Origin: Megamerina dolium
Lineage: Eukaryota > Arthropoda > Insecta > Diptera > Megamerinidae
Assembly (NCBI GenBank): GCA_963854835.1
Contig: OY978528.1
Location: 54,284,508-54,348,507, forward strand
Direction: 5' to 3'
Length of the DNA stretch: 64,000 nt
Part shown: piece after piece, positions 21,376 through 34,020 of the stretch
Layout: every line of letters starts with the position of its first letter
Position numbering within the stretch: position 1 is the stretch's first letter
Notes under the pieces: generated by a model
Databases searched by the model: none
Seen by the model: only the letters and a program-made list of their open reading frames with translations
Told to the model about the DNA's origin: nothing
Made by a program: the position numbers and the translations under genes

Positions 21376-22783
21376 TCGTTAGTGTAAATAATCTTATTTA
21401 CCAATTTGCAGCGCGTTCAGTCTATAATCACCGTATGTATTGGATTTTTATTGGGATATTTTCAGAATGACAAAACGACCGCACATTTTGTTGAACACGA
21501 TATACATACATTTAAAAAGGACGAGTAGGGATTTAATACAATACAAAGGAGAATTCCATAAGAAAATAGCATTATATTGTGGTTATGCCTGTACGAGTAC
21601 ATATTCATTCATATGTACGTATATTTAGTATTGCGTGTGATTGTAAAGATTCTAATACCTTCTTAATTCAATTGTCGAAAGAATAATAGAATTAATTTAC
21701 CTGTAGATTTGGTATTATATGAGTTAGGTATATAAATAATATGAAGAATCAAACACGTACATTAAAAGGCTAAATAACAAAGAAGAAAATGGGGAAAATA
21801 TCTGTTTTTTATGAAAATCACTCTAAAGCAAAGTTGCTACGCTCTACAAGTACTTATATAATAGGAAAATAAACAAATACACTTTAATGCATCTAAGAAA
21901 ATGACATATGAAATCCAGAGCCATTTTTGGAAAACGGGTCGAATTAAGTTCTGTCGTTATGTCCTTCAATTTTGTGGTATTATTTCAAACTATTTTTTTT
22001 TTTACAATTTTGTCCCTTTCATCTTCTTATTCTGCTTTAATAGTAGCAACAGCAGTATAGCATTAGCAGTGAGTATAATGAAGTATCGATATAATAATAT
22101 CAATAAGAACAACAAAATGGGCTAATGTACCAAATTGAGTTGAATGTTGAAAAATAAGAACAAAAATATTATATCATACTTCCTTAGCTGGTTAGAACTG
22201 CGCTACGTACTACTTTAACATTGAGTATTATGATGATGTCGACAAGAGAAAAAGAAACAAACAAACAAACAAATCCGTATTACACAACCACGTATCAGAT
22301 GAAATTACGTGAAGAAACAAAAAAGAGAAAATGAAAGGAAAAACTAGAAAATATTTTCACGAATAATGAGAAGTGGCTGAATACTCTCCTTACATATGGA
22401 ATCACAGATTTACACACATACCTATATTCTTATGAAGAAGGAGGTGGTGTTACAGTAATGAAATGAGTACGCTAAATATAAAAAATCGCAGAGAATGTAA
22501 CATTGCTATTTTTTTAATTTTTTAATTTTTTGTTTCGGAAAATAATGAATTACAAAAGAGAAAAGTAGCTACCAAATAAAATTTGTTAACCGTGAAAATC
22601 TTACGTACATCCCTCGTACTTGCGGTTTTAATATTTTAAGCGAAATTTTGTGAAATGACATGTTGATCATAAGACTGATAATAATGATGAATCAAAGGCA
22701 ACAATATTGGCTATGAAAAATAAAAAAAAAATGAGCCTAATACTCTTAACATGAATCAAGTATTCCCTAATGGCATCATTATA
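21376..22783. other. AT-rich sequence, no gene recognised
   Basis: A short AAAC tetranucleotide run lies near 22256-22273. No coding or transposon signal was found. Confidence 0.5.
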
Positions 22784-23070
22784 AAACATCGTTCAATAAG
22801 TCCCGGGACTAAGAAAGAGACATCCTTTTTTTAATTCTTCATTATTCATCAATATCATGTCCTTTAAGAGTAATACAATCATTCCAGATTTTTTCTAACT
22901 TTTCGATGAATTGCTTATAGAACGATATATCTTTTGCCTCAAAATTAGCGATTACTTTTCCATTTAAAACACATCTTTTATCGGAAGGTTGGTACTATCC
23001 AAAAATAATAAGGATATGGTATTTGTAGTGGAATCTCTTGGTTAGTCCCGGGACTTATTGAACGATGTGT
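22784..23070 (-). mobile_element. Short mariner deletion derivative (MITE) with near-perfect TIRs
   Basis: Both ends read ACATCGTTCAATAAGTCCCG inward, continuing GGACTAA, with one mismatch just outside the block. TA flanks both sides (22782-22783 and 23071-23072). The 287-bp interior keeps only the 3' end of a transposase gene on the minus strand. The preserved TIRs against a decayed interior suggest relatively recent mobility. Confidence 0.93.
22842..22994 (-). pseudogene. Mariner transposase C-terminal fragment
   Basis: The minus frame reads KRCVLNGKVIANFEAKDISF, YKQFIEKLEKIWNDC and ITLKGHDIDE before two successive stops. This is the typical mariner tail (FEAKD.SFY..GI..LE.RW..CI.L.GDY). 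No catalytic motif survives. It is enclosed by the TIRs of the 22784-23070 element. Confidence 0.8.
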
Positions 23071-26000
23071 TATAAAATTACGTGAAGGCATGTTATGTGC
23101 ATTGTAAGATGTTGGTAACTTACGTTATGCGTACGCTCATTCGAAGTTTGTTGATTGAGTTGGATAAAAAATGGAAAATGTACACGCGCACAGTATAATG
23201 TAATACATGTATGTATGCATAAGTATCTACCTAGTAGGTAAATGGATATTGCATCAACAAAGCCATTTGCAGTATTTCTTGATGAAAATATTATAACGAA
23301 ACAATGTTATTCGTTCGAAAGCTAAATGGTAATATTCTAAGAATAATGTTTAATGTTACCTAGACACTTATCACTAATATAAATGCATTTTTATTAGTAT
23401 TCTAATTATTTCTTCCCTTAAGATTGCTGCCAATTTTCTCTATTAGGTGTGTAGTAATTCAATCGCATATAATGATGGTACAAATTTAAAAATCGTGCTC
23501 TAATTTCGCAGACTAGTAAACCATAAGTCAATCATTTCTAATTTGAAGTGAATTTAATTTACCATGTTTTAGTTTAAATGCATAGTCTTTGAAGAGCTTA
23601 TGAGAAGAGCTTCACTAATAATATTTTATTTTTAGTGCATAGTTAACCAATGGTTAACTACGCAAATATTTAACCCTTTCATATTAAAGTTTGCTGTGAG
23701 TAAGTTCTTCATGTTTATAAATCATAACATGCAAAAGAAAAATAAAATCAGAAAATACACATTCCAGAAATTTCAAAAATGTGCTATATTGTGCTCTTCA
23801 CCAATGCTTTGGTTAAGTGAAGTACTTTGTACTTGTTATATTGGTTGAACCCTATTATTATTTCAAAAGATTCACATAAAAGTGGAACACCATTAAATTT
23901 TTTGAAAATATTTACACATCACAACGACCTAAAATATATTTTCAGCAATCAGTTAAACCCTAGTCAAATCGTTAGTTAACCAATGATTTAATCAGATACT
24001 GGGGTTTCAGCCTAAATGTTCAATTTTCATCATATTTGGCAAGCTGTGTCTAAAGGGGTTGCTTTTTATTAATATTTATTAGTCAATCATATGGGCATTG
24101 GTAATATCAAAAAGCTACAATATATAATCTTGGTCGATAACCATCCCTACTATAATTTTTGCTTCCAAAGATATTTGTCGGATTCTTTAGCTAGAATAGT
24201 GCCATTGAATTTGTATACTTTTAACGCTTCGAACGCTATCTATTTATATTTCTAAAACCTGTATACGGAATGAATAACTATGTGTTGTTCTAACAAAGAA
24301 TGGCTATGGTTTAATGTAATTATACATGTACGAGTGTGTAATACACGTATAAGAGCTTGTAAAAGTATAACGTATAAGTAAGTATGTTTAAATACATGTA
24401 CCTATACATGGAGGACAGAATTTCTTCTAATTCTATCATTCTTTTGGCACCTATACATACGTAAAGATGTCCTGAGTAAGCAGTTGGTCTGTGGTAGTTT
24501 CATTGTACACTTTATTCTTCGTTCTGTTAAGTAGTTAGTTTTTGTTTTACTACTTTACTTTTCGTTCGTTTTTTCTCGCATTTAAATGCAAAAACATGTT
24601 TCAATTCATGTGTTCTTGTGAGAATAAATAATAAAAAATTATGGCGAAATATAATTTTATTTTGTGTTGTCAACAACAGTTGAATGTCCACTTTACTTTC
24701 ATTTTACAACATTTAACATATCTAATAAAATTTATTATATATTCTTTTACTACGTTAATTTGTTGGAAAGATATATGAACAGCAGTCGTGTTTATTTATT
24801 ATGTTTATATGCTTACCATATAATACTGGACGAGTCTTTTAAAATAAACTGTGCAATCAACAACAAGAACAATGTTAACAATAATGATACTAAAATGAAT
24901 ATCATACCAAAATTGTTTAAAAACTAAGCTTCAATATAAATTTCAGCATTAAATCCTGAATTTAGCATAAATTGCTTTTTGCTCATTCCTTTATATATTT
25001 CTCTTAACTTTTGTGTCTGTTTTATGTTTTATATGGTATTACTAAGTACTAAAATTCTCTCAAAAATATTTAAACTTAAAAAATCATTTGATATTATTAC
25101 ACTTTCAAGGTAAAAAGAAAAACTTTAATGAAAAAATTTAAATAATTTGATTTCGTTTAAAATGTTTGATAAATTCCAGAATAAACACATAGAATATATG
25201 CGCTGGTATTTAGTTAGACATATACCTGACCACATACTCATATTTTCCTTATAAACTTTTCCTTACATACATATATGCTTTGTTGTGTGTAATCATCCTT
25301 CATATGTATTTAACTCCATAAGAGAGTGTGTTAACAAATTCTTAATCAAAACTTTGCAATATAACCTGTATACCTGAGACTTTCCAACTATTCAAAGCAA
25401 TAAGAAATTGTATGTCCAATACAATACACTTCCTATCCACTAAGATGACACACAATCAGACAAGAATAACTCAAGCAGTCCAGTTGAATTGCAAAAGTCA
25501 TAATTTGCTATAAACTTTAGAGAAATAAATATGCAACTGTGCCTTTTCTTCCTTATATTTGTTAATATCTTATAATATGATTGCCTGTATGAAAACATAA
25601 TTTAAAGAAATTCTGGCAAACAAATTTTTACGCATTACAAATAGAAATACACTATAAATATTTAATCTGGCTAATTCAGTCTTCAAAAGCTTATGTAATG
25701 CTACATGTGATATTTGGTGCATATTTATATAGCACCAACTTTGATCGAGTTTTTCCTCAAGTTTAAAAATAGAAAGAGACACCTCTGATGACAGTTAAAA
25801 TAATTGAAATTATTTAGAATTAGAGTTCTTTGGTTCGGAATTGGCTAAAAGTAGAAATAACATTTTTATATCAATTTCATAAAAAATAGGCACTGTCTAA
25901 ACACTGTCTAGGCAATGTCTAAACTGCACACATGTGACAAGATTGTGAAAAGAGAAAATTTAAATGGCAAAAATACCTTGTTGATGGATGAAATATTATT

Positions 26001-26149
26001 ATCTTTTATGTACTTATATAATAGAAAATAACATACTTATTTTATTGTATCTAATTCTGCCCATTCTCGAATTCCAATTTGAAGTATATTCATTAAATTC
26101 ATATACAATTCAAATATAATTCAAATATATAAGTAGCGTGATTAGCTTT
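23071..26149. other. AT-rich sequence, no gene recognised
   Basis: It contains a palindrome at 23640-23660 and a related partial copy at 23973-23985. No supported coding region is present. Confidence 0.45.
23640..23660. repeat. 21-bp palindrome TAGTTAACCA-A-TGGTTAACTA
   Basis: Two perfect 10-bp arms surround a single central A. The 13-bp half plus centre, TAGTTAACCAATG, recurs at 23973-23985. The pair might mark the ends of a small element of about 345 bp, but no target duplication was found. Confidence 0.7.
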
Positions 26150-26560
26150 ATATTTTCGTGCACAAAACGTACATACGGAAGCATAACTTTATATAGTAGG
26201 TAGGTGTGGATTTTATCCAATCCAGTCCATTTTTAAATATGTGCATTAATTACTAGATGTAATTGTACAATGTACTGAATATCAGTTCCATAGCTTTATA
26301 TTTTCACATACATAATATTAAACCATACACTTCACAAAATACTTTCGTGTGGGAAGAAGGCGTAGCTTTTATCCAATTATGACCCTTTGCTACCATACCC
26401 TGGGTTAAGACTAACTTTATAAGCCAAGTTTTCGTTCGATATCTTTATATTTTCACGAATCAAGTGTGACAACGATTATTTAGCACATACTTTTGAATGG
26501 ATGGTTACATGGTTTTTAACCGATTATGCCCCTTTTCTCATATATTAATTTCATTAGTAT
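26150..26560 (+). repeat. Dispersed ~150-bp-period repeat, second locus
   Basis: Three degenerate units have cores near 26211, 26354 and 26508 ('gattttatccaatccagtcc', 'gcttttatccaattatgacc', 'tttttaaccgattatgcccc'), each preceded by a 'atacttt...g' boundary. The spacing is 143 and 154 bp. Confidence 0.6.
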
Positions 26561-27185
26561 ACGTATGATTCAGATCGGGATTTCGATGAATAATATTATT
26601 TCCATATCTGTCACCGAAGCAAAATCTCAATATAATATACATTCTCTAAGACACGCTGAATGCAACATAGGTTATAGTAATGGTATTTATAAAATTTCTA
26701 TAAAAATGCGTCTTGACTTTTTCGGCAAGTCAATAGAAATATTAATAAGAATAACAATATGTTCTAAAATAAAGTATACTCAGGAGTGTAGTTCACTCAT
26801 GTGCTCATTCATGAGCTTATAAGAAACGCAATGAATTCATCAAGAATAACCACAGTACAAATTACTGCATCGTACGTGTATAAAAAATTCACAACTATTT
26901 AGAAAAATACATATGGAAAGACACATGTATAAAAGCAATTGCCTGTGTGTAGGTAAATGCGTAACACACTATATACAAGTATGCAAGTGCGTGGTGGTTG
27001 ATTGAGAGAACCACTTGTGCGTGCTGAATAAAAATATAAAAAAAAAAAAAACAAAAAAAATATAAATAAAGAAAAAAAATTAAAAAACAAACAAAAAATA
27101 AATAAATAAAAAAACAGCAACAACAACTAAAGCAAATTTCCTGCAAAATTAAGCGAATTGAAATTGAAAATAAAAGGCATTTTTG

Positions 27186-27345
27186 TCAAAGTCAAAGACT
27201 AATTTATTTGTTAAAATTCTACATTTCTTCTTTTGATTTTGAATTTCATTCATTTCTGTTCGTAATGTTGTTTCTAATCCACAACTGCTTGCCAACAATG
27301 ATGCAAAACTTTTAGCTAGAGCTAACGGTTGTATAGTATATGTGA
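27186..27345 (-). CDS. Weak candidate minus-strand exon
   Basis: After a T-run and ATTAAAATCAG acceptor on the minus strand (27346), the frame reads TYTIQPLALAKSFASLLASS, CGLETTLRTEMNEIQNQKKK and on to a stop near 27149. The first 45 or so residues look protein-like, but no consensus 5' splice site closes the stretch, and the upstream GTAAGT at 27381 leaves too short an intron to pair with it. It could be a terminal exon or a chance frame. I do not recognise it, and the right-hand boundary of any real exon is unknown. Confidence 0.15.
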
Positions 27346-28840
27346 CTGATTTTAATTGAAACAAAAAAAAAAAAAACTTACGCTTATATTCATATTTGTT
27401 TTAATTATATTATTTATTTTCTTTTAAGTTTTGATTAATTTAAGTAACTTTGTTTGTTGTTGTTTAAATATTTGATATTAAAATAGCTTTATGGGTTCTT
27501 TTTATTCGCTTATTTAATATTTTTATTATAATGATTAATCTTTCAGATTTTAATATATGATTTGTATTTATATTTTTAAACATTTAATAATATATCTCTG
27601 TATATATATATATTTATGTATATTAACAGCCCCAAAGAATAACAACAATTATATGCATAAATTTGATTTTTAACAAGATTGGGTTTTGTTTAAAAAAAAT
27701 TTTCAAGCGACACACACACACACACTGTGAGTGCGTATGAATGGAATTTTTTGCTGCTTTATTTTATGGATTTTTTTTTTGATGGCGTTGACGGCAATAT
27801 GTTCTTTGTTAACAATATTATCAATTATTGTGGTTGTTGCTGTTGTTGCTCAAAAGATTTTCTCAACTTTTTCTTGCTGCCTGTGGAGTTTAATTCTGCT
27901 TTGTTGAATATGTCAACGTACTACTTGTGCTTTGCACATATTTTATCGTTGACGATGTTGTCAAGTTTTTATTTTAAATTAATTAATTTGACACAATGCT
28001 TTAAAGCTAAATATAACAACAATACTATGTTACAAATGTTACAAATGATAAGCCAATTTGTATTTTTTTTTTTTGTCTATTATTTAATTTTATATTTTAA
28101 AATATTAAAAATTTGTTTTTTTATCGCGACAAACACGAGGCGCAAATAAAATTCTCTAACAAAACAATTTCAGGGTCCTTCACAAATTTTTCTCTTCTTT
28201 TTTCACTTTATTTCTGTCTTGATGAAGAACAAAAAAAAAATAGTTTAAATACTTTGTTTTTTCCTCATTAATTGTGCTGCCATTAGCTAGATTAGCAGTG
28301 AACGCATATATATTAAAATCAAATATCTTGTGCGCTCAAATTATTATTATCATATTTTATTTTGCGTGTTTTTCCCCTCTTATATATATTTATCACTGAC
28401 GTATTAAAATGTGTTTTTTCTTACTTTTTTTTTTTTGTATCACAACACTTTGTTAGAAGCATCAAGATAGTAGTATAATGAAAAGTGTAAAAAAGATGAT
28501 ATCAACCCAAGATATTTTTATAGAAAATCATATATAATTCCAATTTATATAGAAGATATAGATGTATTAAAATACAAACAAACGACTAAACGCAACAAAA
28601 AAACGAAAATATTTGAAAAAAATGTTTTTCACTTCGCTCTTCAATCACATCACATTTGATTTTGTTTTATTTCCTTGATGTTGGTGAAATTTCAATTTTC
28701 TAATTTTTTCAAAAAAAGTTTATTGCGCGCGTTTTGCTACTGCCACGTTTGAAAATTGCCAACAAACTGATTGTGATGTTGTGAAAATGTTTTTCATTTC
28801 ACATCTTCAGGCATAGTCGTTGCAGTAGCCGACATTGTCG

Positions 28841-28884
28841 TTTTAGTCGTAGTCGTCGTAGTCGTCGTCGTCGTCGGCATCGTC
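28841..28884. repeat. GTC/GTA trinucleotide-rich microsatellite
   Basis: Tandem 'gtcgta' and 'gtcgtcgtc' units form the tract. On the minus strand it gives Asp or Thr runs, but there is no supported exon. Confidence 0.85.
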
Positions 28885-29188
28885 ATCAAAGTAGTTGTTG
28901 TTCGTTTGGCGATGCTCTCTTGCAAAAAAAAAAAAAAAAATACATAAAAGCAATGACAACAACAGCAAAGCACACTTATTGCAAAAGCAAATTAATAAAA
29001 AATTAGTAATACCAAAAAAAATAACGTATTGTTGCTGTTGACGTTACCGCCAATATTGTGTAGTATATTGCTGGCGCTGTTGCAGCTAGGTACTACGATA
29101 TCGTTGCTGCTGTTCCTGTTGCCGTTAACATTGATGTTGATGTTGATGTTGTAGCTGTTGGATGTGTGTGTGTGTGTGAGTGCTTACT

Positions 29189-29240
29189 TACATCTACATC
29201 TACATCTATCTACATCTACATCTACATCTATACATTTACA
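29189..29240. repeat. ACATCT hexanucleotide microsatellite
   Basis: Repeated 'acatct' units with small interruptions. Confidence 0.9.
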
Positions 29241-31204
29241 TATGTGCGCATATTTATGACTACTTTGAGGATAATTTTATCATTTGACTATGTACAAAGA
29301 ATACAAGCAATTGGCGAAATTCATATAACAAATAAATATATATGGCTTTAAATAAATATGTATTCCAAAATAATATTAGGCTAACAGAATTGGTAGTATT
29401 GTCTTTCTGAATTATTACAACTATTCTGAGTAGAGAAACATCAAGATCAGCGATAATGTTTCTCATGAATAATTAAATAGTAATTTGGTATTATTGTTAC
29501 GCATACATACGTTAGGATAAGCAATATTCAAAAAAATCGAATTATATTATATAGTTAGCTCAAATTCTTGGTCAAGTTTTTCATTCTTATTAGCAGATGT
29601 TTCTGTTCGAGGTTATTTTTATTTTCATTTGCCATTTTTGCCCAGAAATTACATTTCATTTTTGTAGGCTTGTATGGTACGTAGAGTAATAATGGAATTG
29701 GCTTCGGTCACAGAGTAGGTTAGATCAACAAAAGCCATTTTGTCTGCTTATAGAGTGGAATAGAGCAGGAAATTATTACAAAAGTCGAATCTTTTATTCT
29801 GCGGAGGAGATTTGGATGGGAGATGTTAATTCTTGTCCACCAAAATAAGGTCCTAAATGTTAAGATTGGTCAAACTATAGCTGTGCATGATATTTAATTT
29901 AAACTTCCTTGTCCCCATACATGCATAAAGAGCTACTGATGCGTTTGGAACAAAAATTTAGCACCTTCCAAGTTCAAGGCATATATTCTTGTATGGACAG
30001 TGATAAAACAAGAATAAAGTAAAGAAAAAAAAAATTAAGAGGAATAACAATTTTTATTAGAATTTTTTAATTGGAATTTCAATTTCATTATTCATTGCCT
30101 GATTGAAAAGAACAATAAATTGTACTTCGAGCAAGTACAGCAAGTACAATATTAGCAATGTTTTACTGAACAAAAACTAAAATTCAATAATTCGTGTACC
30201 TATCATTATTTCCATTTTATCACACTGTTTGTTTTTATAACAACATTTTGCCGACAATATGCAACAAATCAGTATGGAATAGTGTATTATGTGACTGTGT
30301 GTCTGCCACTCACTATATACTCGTACAAATAGACTTCAAATATCCATACATATACTCATAATACATATACGGATATTTATGTATATTGGTGAACTTATGC
30401 AAGGGCATTTCAACGCCGGTAACAACATGAAATAATAAATATATGCATGCACTATTTGCACATTTAACCTGAGTATCATTATAAAAAGGGGAAATTTTAT
30501 TTTGTATCCATGTATTGAGAGCTCTAAGAGAGCTTCTTTCATTTCTCTATGCTCAGAGATGACAAAAAAAAAGAGCTTTTCATATGCTTTTCGGTGCTCT
30601 CTTTCTGTTTGTAATTTTATTATAATTTTTCTTTGAACTTGAATACGATATGTACACATAGTAGTGCTGATAATGAGTAGGTTGCTGAGGTCTACGAAAG
30701 CTAAATAAATGAAAAGTAGGCGTTAATAGTTTTGCTGCTGCTGCTGTTGTTTTGGTTGTTATATTGTATACAATACAACTAACAGTCGAATAGATACTGA
30801 TATTTTTATTATAGTCATAAGTAAAAGTGTGAATTGCCAAGCAATTATCACTGTTGGCTGATATTGTTGCTATAATAAGAGCAATGTTAAATACTACCTT
30901 ATACATGATAAAAATGACAATGGGTGCTGATGAAGAAGATACATAAATATGTACATCAATATGCATACATGTATGAATGTACATATGTAATTATACAATA
31001 TTAATGTAAAAAGTGACCTTCTAATATGGGAAAAAAATTCTATATGTGAAAAGCATTCAATTGCGGCGAAGGTAAATAGGATTGTACTTCTAAAGGTTGC
31101 AATAATGTATTTATTTTTTCGATATAAAAGGAAATTTTCATTAACTTTTCACCTATTCGTAACATATTGTATTCTATATTACATTACATACTTAAACATT
31201 AAGG

Positions 31205-31590
31205 TGGGTCGATGAAAAATGCTTGAAATACCCACTCTTTAATTGAAATCTTGGTTTTAAGCGAATAAAGCTATTAAACTGAAATTTAGCATTTACGATT
31301 TGTTCTATCAGGAAATCGATAAAGAAAAAAAAAATGCGCATGAAATTATAAAGGCATTGAATTGAAATTCAGTATGCAAGGTTAGTTTCATTAGAGAACA
31401 GATATATTCGAAAATGAACGCAATCCGATAAAAACCACCTATTATTACTTCCACACTCTGAGGACAAAAATATAAAGCTATGAAACTGAAACTTGGTACA
31501 TGCGATTCTATTTACGAACAACAAACAAACTTAAAGAATAGACAGATTAGAACGAAAACCACGCCTATCTTTCATATATAATTGTGTTTT
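31205..31590 (-). repeat. Dispersed ~150-bp-period repeat, inverted locus
   Basis: Read on the minus strand, the unit cores 'gcgtggttttcgttctaatc' (near 31567) and 'ggtggtttttatcggattgc' (near 31440) lie about 130-150 bp apart, with 'atagctttatatttttg' between them. This is the same family as at 21, 26 and 44 kb but in the opposite orientation. Confidence 0.55.
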
Positions 31591-32999
31591 CGAATGTATG
31601 TTTGAGGATTTTGAGACTCAGTACATAAGATTATGTTTATCAACATACAGGTATTTCTGTCTAGATTCTTTTAATTTTTGGTTTTTATTTGCAATTGCTT
31701 TCTTTTGTGTACACTCTGATATATTATTTGTATTAATATTAATCAAATGTCATGTTATATTTAAAAGACAAAAAGAAAATTCTAAATAATGAATGCATTG
31801 AATATTAGATTCAATTTCAATTTAATTTGAACACAAATTCATTTTCAATACAAAAGCATAGTCAAGTGCGTATTATTGTGTTATGATTTTGTAGCTATAC
31901 AATTAATTTTTCATTTCATTTGCTCTTGATATTTCATTCGTTTTAGATATTATATATGTATGTAAGCAGGAGACTGTGTGCATACTAACAACTTGTTGAC
32001 ATAGTCAAAACATATTATTTCTAAGTCAATAGCAATGCATTATTCGTATATACTTAGTAGACTCTACATACACACATACACATACACTTCCTGATCATTT
32101 TAATTAAATTCATAAAAAAGAAAAATACAAAAACCAAAACAAAAGAAGAGAAACCTTAATGGAAATTGTGAAATATGAAACGAAATCAAGAAATTTTCAA
32201 CTACACAGCTCCACGTGTCACATTTTGTAGTATATGTAATAATGATATACTCTCACCAATTTAATATTACTCATTTACCAAGTATACCAAGTACCGAGAG
32301 ACAGAGAATGATGGATGTATGAATATCTGAAAATATTATCGTGATGATACATTTTAATGCGAACTGAAACCTTTTCATTATTTCATTCTGACAAGAAAAT
32401 ATGTCAAATATGTACTAGCGATTTTTCTCTATTATACTTTTTGTTTTTGTTTTTTTTTAGTAATGTGTGAACATAGCACCCTCAACATGTACCATTTGCT
32501 ATGAGTATTGCATAGAAAATTTAAGAACTTAAAGACATGTATCGTGTAAAATCTCTATGAAATATACCACCATACACAAAGCAGTGTGGTAAATAGAAAT
32601 GCAAAAAAAGCGTGCATTTATAAGAATGTATATTCTTGGAGTGAAATTGACTAGTGAAAGAATAGAATACAGAGTAACTAGTTACAATGCAATTCTTCTC
32701 AGTAACTATTTGTCATTAAAAATTGTCACAAACTAAAATAGCGATGAGACAAATCTTCTACCATTCGTTGTCGTCTAATCTAAGTAGGTATTGGAGAATA
32801 CTGTACAAACTTAACACATACAACACCAGAGCCTCTACTGCCAATTACACACAGCCACATCGAAGAAGAAAAATGGCTTGTCCAGCACACAAGATAAACA
32901 TATCTTACGTATTTCAGGCCGCTGAAATCGAATCTGTGCATGGTTCGACTCAGTCAGGTGTCACTTTAGAAAAATGATGAAAGTTGAAATATTCGCTAA
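31591..32999. other. AT-rich sequence, no gene recognised
   Basis: An 84-codon plus-strand frame at 32723-32977 is less AT-rich than its surroundings but has no motif I recognise. It may be transposon-derived. Confidence 0.4.
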
Positions 33000-33240
33000 C
33001 AAAGAAGGGTTAAATATACGACCGACTCCCATTAATTTTTTCTCTTTAACATTTTTTCTGAACATACTTATCCCTTATCTGCACTCCTTAGAGGGGCTCC
33101 CATACAAAATTGACATTTTTTTGCTCTTGTAGAATTAAAATATATGACCGACTACCATTAATTTTTGTTACCAAACATTTCTTCTAAATACACTTGCCAC
33201 CTATATTCAACTTTTATGAAGGCTCCCCTGCAAGGTAGGT
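33000..33240 (+). repeat. Second dispersed repeat family (~125-bp unit), locus 1
   Basis: Two degenerate units each start 'gaccgact.ccattaattttt' (near 33019 and 33146), pass through 'aacatttcttct.aa.ata' and end with a 'ggctcccct' phrase. The relatives at 60180-60490 share 'aggggctcccctata' and 'attgacattttt'. No coding frame is conserved. Confidence 0.55.
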
Positions 33241-33339
33241 AGAATGGCTGCGACCCTGGTCGCTCAAGTATCAAACAAAATGCCGTTTTGAGCCATAAAT
33301 CTCGCTTAGGCCTACTGAGTGTTGAAGGATATGTTACAA

Positions 33340-34020
33340 TCAGCCGGAGTTGTTTATGAACTGAAGGATATGGGAGATCACTATTTTAGATACCTGTCTT
33401 AGGTTATCAAAGAAAGGGCTACCTAGGGATGATAATCGGTTTCTGGATAATGCCGGGCATTTGCACAAGAAATGCTCTACCGGCTCCTTAGCGGTTATGT
33501 CGTTGTAGCTTCTACAATGGTCGTTGTGCGGGATACCCATTTTCTCCGCATGTGTACCAATGGTCCAGTGGCATGTGCATACTGCTATTAGTTTGTGTGT
33601 GTCGGCCCTAGATCTACTCAGAAGGCTCCTTGTCCTCTTCTCGTTGTAGTCTGGCCAGGTGGCTTTTGAAGTTGCGCAGGTCGTGGTGCTAGTCCATTTC
33701 CGCTGGGCTTTGTTTAGATAGTAGTTTTAAATAATACCCTTGGCTTCGGCTAGGGGAACACCTACATCGGCATTGGTTGTTCGTTCATTGTCTGCAGATG
33801 AGCCCCTACGAGCTAGCTCATCAGCATTCTCGTTGCCTGCGATTCCCTTGTGTCCTGGAACCCAGATAACTGATACTTCGAGGTAGGCAGATATTGCAAA
33901 GTCCACGTAAAACATCTGAAAATCTACAAATAAGCCCATTGCTGTCCAGGAACCGCCCCATGTGTGGACAAATATATGACGAAATCCCATTATTTTTCCT
34001 CGCCAACCTGTAGTCCACAT
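33340..34020 (-). pseudogene. Non-LTR retrotransposon ORF2 C terminus: RNase H end and Cys-rich tail
   Basis: A single minus-strand frame from about 33880 to 33340 reads VIWVPGHKGIAGNENADELA, the last RNase H motif with its catalytic Asp. It then continues AQRKWTSTTTCATSKATWPD, HKLIAVCTCHWTIGTHAEKM, CRSYNDITAKEPVEHFLCKC, PALSRNRLSSLGSPFF and DNLRQVSKIVISHILQFINN. The C..C...H..C.C pattern is the usual C-terminal zinc-knuckle region of I/Jockey-like elements; its second Cys is Tyr here. One TAA at 33726-33724 interrupts the frame. Upstream of WVPGH the sequence no longer resembles RNase H, so the fragment is broken there. Confidence 0.88.

Larger units (their letters stand above)
26561..31204. 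other. AT-rich sequence with microsatellites; no firm gene
   Basis: The stretch includes long A/T runs (27034-27063, 28922-28940), a CGT/AGT tract near 28841-28884, an ACATCT tract near 29189-29240, and a weak minus-strand exon candidate at 27186-27345 listed separately. Confidence 0.45.

Noticed and set aside
27727..28149. 140-codon plus-strand frame, the longest in its neighbourhood
   Set aside because: Phe/Leu/Asn/Cys-rich composition from T-rich DNA and a TGT repeat, with no domain and no splice or promoter support.
28800..28930. Thr-rich minus-strand exon after a long T-run
   Set aside because: The sequence is a trinucleotide microsatellite; the acceptor is an artefact of the A/T run.
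32723..32977. 84-codon plus-strand frame
   Set aside because: No motif, no splice support and no recognisable family; left as unexplained sequence.
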